NCBI RefSeq assembly: GCF_914767665.1
Contig: NC_059507.1
Location: 20,214,718 to 20,278,717, forward strand
Length of the DNA: 64,000 nt
Source of the DNA: Harmonia axyridis
Taxonomy: Eukaryota > Arthropoda > Insecta > Coleoptera > Coccinellidae
Direction: 5' to 3'
A model generated the notes under the pieces. It did not search any database. It saw only the letters and a list, made by a program, of their open reading frames with translations, and was not told the DNA's origin. This document shows, piece after piece, positions 10,607-22,482 of this stretch (within the stretch, counting starts at the first letter, position 1; each line of letters begins with the position of its first letter). A program made the position numbers and the translations under genes.

Positions 10607-12731
10607 ATAGCCGGAACTAAGATTCAAGCGCCTGTGGCAAACTTTCAAAATGCGCCCTTGAAGAATTTCATTTTTCAATAAATACATGTTTTTCATAATT
10701 GACATTTATTGATTATATTTTATTCACAATAATCTCTCATATTTCTTAAAAGGTAATGAACAAAAACTCAATCCACAAAATTAATAGAAAACGATAAAAA
10801 AAGAGTTATTTATTCTCAAAATGATATACTTATGAATACTCAATAACAGAAATCATCAATATATTTGGAAAGGAATAAACTAAAACTTAACCCTTCTTGC
10901 TTTGGTTTCAGCGAAAACATCTATTTTATCATCGTAAAATTCTAAACCACTAGCAAATGGATTCCTCTCTATTGATATAATTGCCAAATTGGCTAGCCTC
11001 TCCTGTCCAATCGAGGACCTTAAGTAAGTTTTCACTAATTTCAATTTACTAAACGACAGTTCACATGTTGCTGTGGTCACTGGTAACGTTAAGAATATCC
11101 TGAGAGCTGTGTCCAGATTTGGATATATTGTTTGAAGCGACAATTCACGCATTTTCTGAAGAATATCAAGAGCATTCATGTTGCCCAAGTGCGTAAACAT
11201 TGCATATGCTCGAAATTTAAAGCTCTCTAATTCGTTCATGAATTCATACGGATTCAAATAGGAACTATATTTCAATGCCAAATCCGCAGCTTTCTTCTTG
11301 AATTCATCAAGTGAAGAGTCTTTTATAGATATTTCTTTCAAAAAATTGAAGTAAGTCTTTCTCCAAGTGCATCGAGAATCGAGATGGAGACCCATACTTG
11401 AAGGAGTTCAAGTTCAGACTATGTGTTGACAGGGAATGAATCTTGCGAATCTGTTGTTCTTTAAAATTCTAGTTTTGACACCTTTATATTTACCTGCCCC
11501 ATTTCTAGCATTATCATAAGATTGGACTCTAATATTTCCTATATCTAATCCATCCGCTTTCAGTTTTTCCTCGATCAGTTTAGCAGGAGCTTCTCCAGTA
11601 TGTTTATTAGTTGTTATAAAATCGACAAAACTTTTTTCAATACTAATAGCACACTTGTCGGAATCAATTTTCAACATATCTGCATATTTGAGTCATCTGT
11701 TCTAGATGTGATATATCTGGTGTACAGTAAAACAAAATTGAAAAATATGTGGCTTTCTGTATATTGGCTATAATGTTTCCTAATTTTTGTGGAAACCAAA
11801 TGTATCAACTCTCTCATCTTGTATCTTATGAGAGTAATAAGAAATCTGATTCTTATTATGTGTCTCTAGGTGATTTTTCATTATAGGGTCATAATGGATT
11901 ATAAGCTCAATTGTGCTCACAAATTTTCCGCAATTCGGGTCTCTTATTTTTTCAGAAGTACCCCGAAGAGCATCATTATTCTTAAAGCAGTGAAGAATCG
12001 CATCCATAATCATCCATAATCATTTTCTCCAAATGATCATCTATGAATCCGCCAATATTCAAACTGCGTTCAAAACTTCGCAATTTTATGTAGTTTTCCC
12101 TATGACTTAAAGAAACTTCATGACGTGGTAGTGATGGATTGAGATGTTGCCAGTCTCGATAGCCTGTAGCCCAAAAATCTTTTTTTCCAGAAAAGAGCAA
12201 GCAGGGAAAGCAAAATAAAGCATCCATCCTCTTACAATAAATAAGCCAGTTTCTGTGCATTTCCATTTGGCAAAATGTTCAAGAACCATTTTTATCAAAA
12301 CGTCGATCACCGTCACTCGAAGGATAAAAGTCGATATCATTGCCTAATTCAGGTCCCCGTTGAACAAATATTTTGAAATTATTTTTCGTAATTTGCCATG
12401 TTGTAGGGTCATTGAAATCAACTAGTTCAAGTGGTTCCTTAGTAACTGCTGATTCTTTGAAGCAATTTTCTTTGTCTGGATCGTCCGAAATAGAATAGTT
12501 CAGTTCAAATGGTTCTTCAGTACTTGAAGAAGTAGAAGGAATACTTTCTGCACCATGGGCGTCGCATTCGCGGAATCACTTCTTGTCGGGACAATAACCG
12601 CTTCACTCTTGAAGTAACTTGAGATGTCACTTGTGTTTTTTTGAGTTCTGATAATTTTTGATCTCTTATCTTCCGAAATTGTGATCCTGATAATTTTTTT
12701 CGGAGGCATTTTATTTGGTTGTAACAAGCTC
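10607..12731 (-). mobile_element. Decayed hAT DNA transposon (left part)
   Basis: It contains the transposase relic at 10880-12709. Its outer left end, around 10607-10690, has a CGCCTxTGGC...TGCGCCCTTG block that recurs in the same orientation at 27631-27720, where it starts with CAGGG as hAT termini often do. The other terminus is separated by the LINE that starts at about 12732 and was not identified to the right of 18202. It is inactive. Confidence 0.6.
10880..12709 (-). pseudogene. hAT transposase pseudogene (TTF zinc finger / DUF4371 / C-terminal dimerisation type)
   Basis: Reading from 12709 on the minus strand, four segments in shifted frames rebuild one protein. A basic start (MPPKKIIRI) leads to a TTF-type zinc-finger segment at about 12266-12080 (DALFCFPCLLFSGKKDFWA, then GYRDWQHLNPSLPRHE). 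A DUF4371-like RNase-H-fold part follows at about 12013-11414 (YDNARNG, IPCQHIV). The hAT C-terminal dimerisation domain is at 11395-10880 (TTATCELSFSKLKLVKTYLR...RLANLAIISIER). Frameshifts near 12020, 11700 and 11400 and missing sequence make it non-functional. The family resembles ZMYM1/hAT-5-like transposases of insects. Confidence 0.85.
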
Positions 12732-13214
12732 TCGGGGGATTAGTCGACCCCAGCCATGCCAAGGTCTGTGCTGGCATGGTTCACCGCAGCCTCCTCGGGG
12801 CGAGAGTTGGACAGTGATCGACTGACACTGACCAATGCGGTGCGACTCCCCATACCCTGCTGTAGTGTCGTGGCTTGGGGTATTGCACGGGGTTTACGAT
12901 GCCAGGTATGCAAGGGATCAGCACATTCATGCCTGATATACCGACATGTGGAATCTGATGTCTGTGGTCATATCTCGCGAGCAGAGGACACACGCCGGGG
13001 GATTTGGCTTAACCACCTGAACCGAGTGTATGGAAGACACAATAAAAACTTTCCCCAAGACAACGTGGAACAGCGTATGCCGAAGTCTGCGTGGCTAGTG
13101 GGAGGATCTAGTCCTGAATATGCGAACTCCAGATACCAGGCGACCTCTGGTTTAATTGGCCTTCCAGGGGCATGCGGGGCTCTACCTCTGGTGACTGAAA
13201 TTCCCTAGCTGCAC

Positions 13215-14468
13215 GTGGGACTTCATATCGACCAGAAAGTAGAAAAAGAAGGGCCTAGCACTAGCCCTAATGTGCTAATTGAGGAAGAACAAAGCCTCAC
13301 TCAGCCTGAGGAACAGGGCGCAAGTCCTGACTCCATGGCGGAGGAAATGCTGCTGAAGAGCAGCGATGAAGAGTTCGTAGCTGGCCTCGAAAAGCTGACG
13401 GTCAGGAGACCTAGACTCTCCGGGGCCGCCAGAAGGAGGATGAAGTTTCTCCTCAAGAAAGGGATGGCTCCTGACGATGCCATGAAAGAAGCCTCCAAAC
13501 CAATTGGTCCAAGGCAGACAAGAGAAATAGGTCGGAGGACAGCACGCCTAAAGGCATGGAGCCTAAGAGTGCCAACTGTGAGGCTTCAAAAGTCGCACGG
13601 TCCTCAGGAGGTGCCGGGGCTCAGGCACGGGTGCCTCCAAAGTTCAATCCTCGGGAGCTTCCGGGGCTCAGTCCTTAGGAACTCCCAAGGTTCCTGCATC
13701 AGGTGGGCCCACCTACAGCCAGGCTACCGCTGGTCTGAAGGTGGGGATAATGCACAAAAAGTTTCCAGAATGGAAATGGACCAACTAATGGCCATCAAAA
13801 AATCGCTGATGGAAGAGATTATTGCACTGGGGAACGAGGACGCCATAACGCCTACGTTCCAGCAACTGCATATGAGGCCAGGCTGGCTTGGGCTGACATG
13901 CTCTGACAAAGCCACTGTGGAGTGGCTGAAGAGCATACAGCCAAAACTCAAACCTTGGGAGGGAGCTGATCTAAGGATAGCCGAAGAGGCAGAACTACCT
14001 CACCCGGAGATCCTGGTCGGATATCTCCCCGACAGCCATGATCTCTCCAATGAGAAAATTCTCAAGGCGGTTGAGAATCAGAACGCAGGGCTCAAAACCT
14101 CCAGCTGGAGAGTCCTTCGAAGGGGACCATCAGGACCCATGCTCGAGATTGTCATCTCGGCTGATAGAACATCGGTCGAGAGACTTAGAGCGAAGAATTG
14201 GCGGATAAACAACTTTTTCGGCCAAACAAATCTTCGCCTTAAGGGACCAAAGACAATGGCCGAGAGGAGAGGAGCATCTCAGGCCTCAACCTCTGGTCCG
14301 GCGTCGAAAAGGCCCAAAGGGGAGGTAAAGAAGAAGGTGGTGGAGCCTCCAGGAAATGAAGAGGCCATAAAACCGACCACCAGCTCTGGGGGGAGGGCTG
14401 ATCCGCAGGGGCGTGATAAGGGGAGGGTCCGACGGAGAAAAACCGGCGGTCCCTTCCGAAAAGCCTAG
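13215..14468 (+). CDS. LINE ORF1 (gag-like nucleic-acid-binding protein)
   Basis: An open frame of 417 residues follows the LINE 5' region. It is acidic at the N terminus (EEEQSLTQPEEQ), then basic and Arg-rich (RRPRLSGAARRRMKF). A middle globular part contains GWLGLTCSDKATVEWLKS, the typical pre-knuckle segment of arthropod LINE ORF1 proteins. The last 90 residues are Lys/Arg/Gly-rich (KGRVRRRKTGG). I see no CCHC knuckle, unlike many I/R1 elements. The start may lie slightly further in; no Kozak context decides it. The stop precedes the ORF2 region by a few bases. Confidence 0.7.
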   Translation: MGLHIDQKVEKEGPSTSPNVLIEEEQSLTQPEEQGASPDSMAEEMLLKSSDEEFVAGLEKLTVRRPRLSGAARRRMKFLLKKGMAPDDAMKEASKPIGPRQTREIGRRTARLKAWSLRVPTVRLQKSHGPQEVPGLRHGCLQSSILGSFRGSVLRNSQGSCIRWAHLQPGYRWSEGGDNAQKVSRMEMDQLMAIKKSLMEEIIALGNEDAITPTFQQLHMRPGWLGLTCSDKATVEWLKSIQPKLKPWEGADLRIAEEAELPHPEILVGYLPDSHDLSNEKILKAVENQNAGLKTSSWRVLRRGPSGPMLEIVISADRTSVERLRAKNWRINNFFGQTNLRLKGPKTMAERRGASQASTSGPASKRPKGEVKKKVVEPPGNEEAIKPTTSSGGRADPQGRDKGRVRRRKTGGPFRKA

Positions 14469-14493
14469 CGGACATCCAACCTCATAAGGAGCA

Positions 14494-17400
14494 GATGTCT
14501 GACATGCCTTCAGATAAACCTCCAGCACTCGAAGGCAGCCTCTAGTGCCTTATGCTGGAGAACATCTAGAAGGCATGTTGACATAGGGCTGATACAAGAG
14601 CCCTGGATCAATGGAGGCCAAGTAAGAGGCCTACCAAACAAAGTATATCAGATGATATACTGCGATAAGGCATGAAGTCCAAGAGCCCTAATAATACTCA
14701 GAAGGGGACTAACCTGTCTTCCACTTAGAGAGTTCCTGACAAGGGATCTTGCTGCGGCATTGGTTGAGGTGCGAACTGAGAACATCAAGAGGCAGCTTGT
14801 TATCGCCTCAGGATATTTTCCAGGAGACGCCATCAGCCCACCACCGGAGGAAGTACAACGCCTCATCGAATGGTGCCACATGGAGAAGAAACAACTGATT
14901 CTGGGCTGCGAATCGAACGCACACCACAAAGTATGGGGCAGCACAGATATAAATCATAGAGGTGAGGATTTGCTTGACTTTCTATTTTCTACTAACATAG
15001 AGATAGTAAATGTGGGTAATAGTCCAACCTTCATGAATGGGATCAGAAGGGAAGTAATTGACCTTACACTGGCGACACCTTTTATTGCGGGGATAGTCAA
15101 GAACTGGAGGGTCTCAGAAGAGCCATCCATGTCAGACCATATGGCAATAGAATTCAACGTTGAAGCAACTGCTTCAGCTGATGTTGAGTGCAGGACACCC
15201 AGGAAGACAGACTGGGAACTTTACATAGCCCACATGAGTTCTGATCTGAAGGGCCTGAAATACAACATCAGCTCCAATGAGGATCTGGAGAACGCCTCTG
15301 CTCACTTCACATCATGTCTGAAGAGGGCATTTGAAAACAGTTGTCCACTCAGGAAGAAAACGATCTCCAGAGACGTCCCCTGGTGGAACAATCATCTTGA
15401 AAACCTCAAGAAAACTGCTAGAAAAGCCTTCAATAAGGCTAAGTGAGAAGGCAGCTGGAATGCCTACAGACTAGCCTTGACCAACTACAACAAAGAGGTC
15501 AGGAAAGCCAAAAGGCAGTCCTGGAGAAGCTTCTGTGAGGGAATAGATAAAACGGCCCCAGCAACTAGACTTCAAAATGGTACTATCTAAGGATCACTTA
15601 AACCCAATTGGCCAAATGAAGAAGCCATGTGGGGAATTTACGAATGATCCTCAAAAGAGCCTAAGAGCTCTACTAGAGACTCACTTTCCTGGCTCCAGGC
15701 AGATTACCAGTGAAGATGGGGCCCCCACTGGGGATGTATACAACCCCACCAGGTGGGATTCTCAGAAAGCTGGTAGACTATTCACACCAGAAAGAATTGA
15801 ATGGGCGATAAACAGCTTTCAGCTCTTCAAATCAGCAGGCATGGATGGTATTTTTCCAGACATGCTTCAGAAAAGTGTTGAAGTGTTTATAGCCCCGATA
15901 ACTGAGCTCTTTAAGGCCAGCTTTACAAGGGGCTATATCCCGAAATCATGGAGGGAGGCGAGGGTAGTATTCATACCCAAAGAGGGTCGAAAAGGCTCCC
16001 CATAGCCTAAATCCTATCGACCCATATGCCTCACCTCCTTTCTCCTGAAGACAATGGAGAAAATAATTGACAATAACATAAGAGGCAGTTTAAAACTCCA
16101 CAGCAAACAGTTTGCTTATAGGGCGGGTAGATTTACTGTAGACGCCCTTCATCATCTTCTTAGAGAGGTGGAAGGCACCCTCAACGCAAAGGAGATTCTG
16201 CTTGCAATGTTCGGTGATATCGGAGGGGCCTTTGACAATACCCTACATACCTCCATATGCAATGCAGTCAAAAGGAAAGGGATAGAACCCTCCACTGTTA
16301 AGTGGATATCAGCTATGTTGAAAGGACGAACCGTTACAGCCTATCTGGGAGAAACCGAAGTGACTGTGCTGACGTGCAGGGGATGCCCTCAGGGAGGGGT
16401 TCTATCACCCCTGCTGTGGAGCTTGGTCATGGATGGCCTCTTGGAGAGGCTTACAACAGGCGGATTTAACTTCCAGGCTTACGCCGACGACATAGTGGTG
16501 ACGGTTAGAGGCAAGCATGTGGGCCCAATAAGTAGCCGAATGCAACTTGCTCTCAAAACTATTGAAAATTGGTGCGGGGAAGAGGGGCTTACTGTCAACC
16601 CATCGAAAACATCAATAATCCCGTTCACTAGAAGAAGGAATCTCGACCTCAGAGCTCTGGTCTTAAATGGTCAGACTCTGCACTTCTCTAGTGAGTGTAA
16701 ATATCTAGGTGTTATCCTGGACAGTAAACTGAACTGGGGGAAACATATAGATTAGACTCTTTCCAGAGCCCCGGCGGCTATGTGGGCATGCAAAAGACTC
16801 TTTGGAAAGACATGGGGAGTGGAACCGAAAATGGTACTGTGGTTATACACAGCGGTGGTACGCCCTATTGTCACCTATGCATCTCTAGCATGGTGGACAA
16901 AAACCGAGGAGGTCACTACACGCATCAGGTTGCAGAAAATGCAAAGGCTGGCGTGTATTGGTGTCACAGGAGCTATGCGCACAGCTCCCACGGCAGCGCT
17001 GGAGGTCATACTAGACTTGCCTCCCTTACACCTACATGTGAGGAAATGTAGCCTGCTCGAAGCAATAAGGATTTCCCATAATGGAAAGCTCCTTCCTGGG
17101 AACTGGGTTGGGCATATGAGGATACTGAATCAACTAGATTCAAACCTCCTCGCAAAACCATCAGATATTATGCCAACCACCTACGATTTTGAAACGCCCT
17201 TTGAAACGGTTATAAATGACCGTCATAGTGCAATAAGTTTCATAAATCGTCTGGACAAAAAGTCATCCATATGGTTTTCAGATGGATCAAAAACAGAGAA
17301 GGGCACCGGCATTGGGATATATGGACCTAGACTGAGGATCTCTAAAGCCCTGGGAAGTGAGCCCTCGATTCTACAGACCGAGACAATGGCTGTTTATGTA

Positions 17401-18097
17401 TGCGCCCAGGAGTGTCTCAAATTGAACCTCAAAGGGGCGCATATCTACATCACCACGGACAGCCAAACCACGCTGAGATCCCAGGAATCGTGCTGTCAGG
17501 GGTCTCTGCTGACTTGGGAGTGCCGTAACACCATGAAGCAACTGGCCAGAGGAAATAAGGTGACTCTACTATGGGTACCAGGGCATTGTGGGGTTGAAGG
17601 AAATGAGAGAGCGGATGAGCTTGCAAAAAGTGCATCAAGGTTAAGACCTGCTGGACCTGAGCCTTTCTGTGGGATAGGAAAAGACCAATACAAAGCTGCG
17701 GTCCAGCTATGGGAGTTGAACAGTAGGACAATCCACTGGACTAACACTCCTAGACTTGCGCAGGCAAAGAAATTCGTGAAGATTTCACCTACTTACACCA
17801 GAAAGCTCCTGAAGCTGTCACGAGCGGAGCTCGGTGATGGTGGGACTGCTGACGGGGCACTGTCGGTACAAACATCATTTGTACCGTATGGGTAAGTCAG
17901 CAGACGAGATTTGCAGGCTCTGTGGATCGGAAGTAGAAACGGCTGAACACTTGATATGCAAGTGTCCAGAGATGGCTGGCCTAAGAACCATTCACACGGG
18001 CAAGCCGGTCCTGGATACCAGAGAGGTAATGGCCAAGGCCCCTAGGGAGGTTGTCAATTTTATTAACGTCGTTGACGACCTCCCTGGGTTTCTATGA
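14494..18097 (+). pseudogene. LINE ORF2: endonuclease, reverse transcriptase, RNase H (broken)
   Basis: The endonuclease starts with INLQHSKAAS and IGLIQEPWINGG, then continues at 14760-15446 with GCESNAHHKVWGS and the final SDHMAIEF. RT (15577-16755) shows KSYRPICLTS, YRAGRFTVDA, RGCPQGGVLSPLL and AYADDIVV. RNase H (about 17260-17650) has all four DEDD positions (WFSDGSK, QTETMA, TTDSQ, ADELAK). The C terminus reads GLLTGHCRYKHHL then CRLCG...HLICKC. Damage: a stop near 14672, a stop at 15444-15446 with frameshifts to about 15577, in-frame TAG at 16003-16005 and 16753-16755, and a frameshift near 17835. The protein cannot be made in one piece. Confidence 0.9.
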
Positions 18098-18202
18098 ATG
18101 AGTAGGGTAGTGAACAAAAGATCTGCATGGTCGCAGTTCCCGGAAGGCTTACCGAAGCAAAACGACCCCAGTTCAAATAATAATAATAATAATAATAATA
18201 AA

Positions 18203-18426
18203 TACCTGAGCCCTTAGTTCTTAGTTAACAGTTGGCCTGCTAGTGTTAGTTCTTAGTTCTTAGGAAACGTGCATAAACGCCCTCATTGATTTGTTAGCAT
18301 TCAATTTGTAGGGAATCTATCGATTCCCTCGAAAATATTCCGTCCGAGAACGAAAATCTTAAAAACAGAAGAACTCGGTGTAAAATCTTGGAATAATCAA
18401 AGCCACACCCCTTAGGGATCTGAGAG
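18203..18426. other. Spacer between the LINE tail and the copia relic
   Basis: It has a repeated TTAGTTCTTAG motif (about 18215-18265) and no coding signal. It could be the other end of the hAT element or a copia LTR remnant; I could match it to neither. Confidence 0.3.
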
Positions 18427-19890
18427 CACGTTCAGCAGCTTGCCAGCTTGGGATAAACTGTTTCTTCAATTTCTCGATCTCAGTAGATCGTTGGGAAATA
18501 CAAAGAAATCGTCGACAGAAACAGCAATTATAACTATACTATCCTTCTTTTCTACAAGGTAAATGCAGCTTTCATATTTTGATTGTTTGATGTTCAGTTT
18601 TTTCAACACTTCATCGACCTTTTTATTCCATGATCTTGCAGCTTGTTCCAAGCCATATAAGACTTTTTGAAGAAGGCATACTATATTTTTCTTCCCCTGC
18701 ACGATGAAACCTTCTGTTTGACACATGTATAGATTGTTTCACCCAGATTTACATTCAGGAAAGCGGTAACAACATTCAGTTGTTCCACTATTGAACTGAT
18801 AGTGCAAAAAGTAAACGTATTGATGAATGTCTAATAACTAGGGAAAAGTGTCAAAGTAGTCTTTGTCATATTCTTGAGTGAAACCTTACGCTATCAACCT
18901 GACTCTGTAGTGAACAGTGTTTCAATAGGCATCCTGCTTCATTTTGGAAATCCATTTAGACTTAACAATGTTGACATGAGCTGGCTTTTTCACTTACTTC
19001 CAAGTACCGGTAAAGAGAGTCAATTTCACCTTGCAAGGTGCTATACCTTTCCATTCCGATGAAAAGAGGCTAGAAATTGCTTCTTTGTAGGTTTTTGACT
19101 CATTGATATCACACACAGTTTGATACAAAATCTAAAAAATCCTTTGGTTTTCTTTCACAACTAAGAAATCTTTCTGTGATTTAGTAAATCTTGATCCGGA
19201 AGATTCTGTTGTAGTGATATGTCTTCTTCAGATAGAAATTGCTTTTCTCCCATATCTTCTACTTCATCATTAGGTATAAATTCAACTCGTTCATGTCCAT
19301 GATTTTCTAACTGATTTCCATACTCATGCGATGAAATTATTGGGCTAAATAATTCCGGAAAAAGTTATTGGTCTTTGTTTTTCATTTTCTCTACCAAAAC
19401 TTCTCCTTCCAAAAATATTACATTCGTAGCTCTGGATATTTCGGGTATTTTTTGTTTGAAGAATCTGTATCCAATGGCCTCTTGAGAAGGGCCAACAAAA
19501 ACTATCTTCTGGCTTCTAGGATCCAATTTTCGCCGTTTTTGATTCAGTATGAACACATGTGACACCAGACCACTTTTCTTCAGGTGTTATGTCCTTCAAT
19601 AACTTCGTTGGTGTACGGTTGATCAGATATATAAAAGTATTTACAGCTTCAGCCAAAAACGATGATCACAGCATGATTCTTGCATCATTGATCTAGTTTT
19701 ATCCATAATCGGTTTATTCATTTTTTCGAAAACTTCGTTTCTTCGGGTGTATAGGGAACCGTGACCTGGAATTTGATGCCACCTCTTTTCAAGAAATTTG
19801 TTTAAGAACGATTTGAGAATTCTTCACCATATTCACATCGAACCTTTTCAACCTTTTTTAAGTTGGTTTCGTTGTTTACTTCTTTCTATT
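18427..19890 (-). pseudogene. Ty1/copia retrotransposon pol relic (integrase end to RT)
   Basis: Read on the minus strand. Near 19700-19590 an integrase tail (TPTKLLKDITPEEKWSG) leads into the copia-specific block KRRKLDPRSQKIVFVG...GYRFF at 19530-19430. The region 19050-18730 is eroded copia RT N-terminal sequence. At 18726-18466 lie GFIVQGKKNIVCLLQKVLYG and a VSVDDF version of the LYVDD catalytic motif. Many stops and shifts occur between blocks. LTRs, protease, gag and RNase H were not found. It is a dead fragment. Confidence 0.8.
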
Positions 19891-22482
19891 TTCGATTCAG
19901 ACATCTTCCGAGATTCGATATCCCTTGATATTAAATTCGATTGAAATTAATTAAAATGAAGCAGATCAAAATACTTAGTAAAATACAGTAAAATACAAAG
20001 TAAAAAAGCCTTAGCTAATAAGATGTCTAAAAATAATGAGTCCACTGATTAGATTTTAGATTTAGACTCGATTCTCCTTTCTTCTTTTTTATTATTTAAT
20101 AAAAATGGCCATATTTTCATGGAACCATAGCGTAAAACTTCTATCTCTTTCCTTAGTAGGTGTCTTATAATGAAATGTTCATATTTCCATCAAACGACAG
20201 TGGAATTGTGAGTGATGTGAGGAAACAAAACTGAAATCAAGTGGAGTACAGGTAATATCTTGAAAATCCAATGCAGGCTGGCCCCCATCAAGAGAAGCCA
20301 GCTTTATCTTAAGTTTTTTCAAGAGTTAGTGGACCACCAGTATTTCTAGACATCTTTACCTGAGCAAAACACCCTCGTTCAACTACTCTGGGATGTATCC
20401 TACTTTTGGCTATGTTAATTTCTGCCACCAGATGGCATCAACATTAAACATTATTCTGTTTTGTCGAGGAGCGCCACCTGTAGAATATAATTCAAACTTA
20501 TGACATGGAAATGTATAGAATCTATTTGCGACTATTCGCGACTCCGTGGTTGGTTGCGCCATCTGCGGAAGCACATGGTTGGTGCCGCAATTAGATCATT
20601 TCAGCTGATATTCAGGAAAAATTAAATTTAAAATGTCGTTTTGTAGGTATTGCCATTTATTTGAAGTAAAAACAGTTTATTCATTATTATGTATTGCCAT
20701 TCACTTGAATGGCAATTAACAAAAATTACAACTCTCTTTCAACATCATGAGGTAAGTTTGGTTTCCCAATCGCGTGATTTCAGGTTTTGTCGCGTTTTTT
20801 TGATGATGGTTGTTCATACTGCGCCAAGAAATCTCAAGTAAACGATTAATACGGACAGTGCGTGTTTGTTTAATGCATGAGGATTTGATATAATGTTCTT
20901 TCGTAATTTCATTGTGTTTTGCCACGTTGCTTCTCGATCCATCAAATTAAGATACGTTCGCTTTCACGAAAAACTTGGCATATTAACAATTATTGGAGGA
21001 CGGCTTGATGATGGCCTGAATTTGATAATATAACTCCAAAGGAAAAGTGATTAAATTAATTTTTTTTCAATAAGTGCGAATTTAAAACTTGAATGAGAAA
21101 ATGAAACACTGTAACATTTACGTTATGGTACCTACACAATTCTCTCTTATCGTAAAATTTCTCCAACGAAGAATCATATAAGTGATAAAAATTAATTAAA
21201 AAAATTGCATGCAATTGTCATGGATTTCGAATAGGAGATGCTGACTGTTCACACAAAACCACGCACTGTCTAAAATTTGTGTTGTTAAAACTTTGCTATA
21301 TTGCCGGATTCTGATCTTACGTATTTAATTTATACGAAATAATGTTTTCGATTTAATTTTCATCTGCTTGACTAATGTAATGTCATCAGAATATAAATAT
21401 TGAAGAACATTGCAATGAAGATTATGATTTATGACCTAAGAGATTATGACAATTGTAACGTTACAATTGCCCATGAGACCCTAAGGACTAATTTCTGGGG
21501 GTGGTTCAGCTTATTTGGCAACAAAACTCCTACTCAGGTTTTTACAAATTTAATAAAATTAAAATATACAAAGATCGATCCTTTTCACTCTAAACAAGTA
21601 ATATTGAAATAAAAATTTAACTTAAATCGGTTTTCACTGAATTACTCTGCTATTAGGATGGAACCTTTTCTGTAAATTATTTTCAGCCTTCTGAACACCA
21701 GATCATATCAGGAAGCTGTAGTACTCCAATTCCCATTCAGCGAAGTTGATGTAACAACGCCAGGTATTACGCAGGTATTCTCTCAGTTTCAGGAACTAAA
21801 GTGGTTTAACGTACGTACTATTCCAAATTCTGTATCTCAAGGAAGTGCTTTTTGATATTTTTCAATCCCAAGAGAGGTTTCTGTTGTCCCAATCCCACGG
21901 GAGGTGCTTTGGGAAAATGAACAACGATATAAGAATATGTTAACCTGAATTTACAACTACTTCTCGGATTTCTAACCAAGTAATTATAAAGAAATCATTA
22001 TATTTATCATAAAATAAAACTGAGAAGGAGTTTTGCTGAAATTATTTGACACAAAAAGAATTCTACAAAACCTAAAATACGTTTCTACAAGATGGATGAC
22101 TCTAAAAAAAAACTACTGTTTCAAAATTAATCAATTCGTTCTGGTGAGATTATTACTTGTTGAGTGCAAATTTTCATGTCAACCGAGAATCCCGACACAA
22201 TTCTCGCCGATAAATCAAATTCTAAAACTCAAACTGAAATTGTAATGGCTGAAATCTAAAACAAGGTACGTATTCTTCCTGAATTTTTGATCATAATTGA
22301 AATCTTTCAGAAAATTTTCTCCGTTTCTTCATCTAGATACGAGCATACGTTGGCGCTTCACCGACGACCAATAGCATACGATTAATTGACGAATTATCGC
22401 GTCTTTGAAAATTCCAATAGCGTAACATGAATTGAAGCGTGCAAAATCTACTATGAAGATTAATTATGACTCTTTCAAAATC
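19891..22482. other. Long AT-rich stretch without a recognised gene
   Basis: Small local features only: ATTGCCATT inverted around CACTTGAATGG (20690-20716) and two CGCCACC/GCGCCATC spots (20470, 20557). I see no TIR pair, no long coding frame and no RNA gene. It is probably old eroded repeat sequence. Confidence 0.4.

Larger units (their letters stand above)
12732..18202 (+). mobile_element. Nearly full-length non-LTR retrotransposon (I/R1/Loa-like, with RNase H)
   Basis: It begins abruptly in GC-rich sequence beside the hAT 5' end and ends in an (AAT)n tail at 18175-18202. Order: GC-rich 5' region (12732-13214), ORF1 (13215-14468), then endonuclease, reverse transcriptase, RNase H and a terminal Cys-rich motif (about 14494-18097). 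Its base composition is clearly more GC-rich than its neighbours. The combination of APE-type endonuclease, RT, RNase H and CCHC-like end fits the I, R1 or Loa clades. The exact clade is not decided. Only a few stops and one frameshift suggest a fairly recent insertion. Confidence 0.9.

Noticed and set aside
12756..13208. 150-codon frame upstream of LINE ORF1
   Set aside because: No domain is seen and it lies in the GC-rich 5' region of the LINE, where stop codons are scarce by composition.
21687..21857. 56-codon open stretch after a good acceptor (LLNTRSYQEAVVLQFPFSEV)
   Set aside because: No partner exon or known domain found. Left as spacer.
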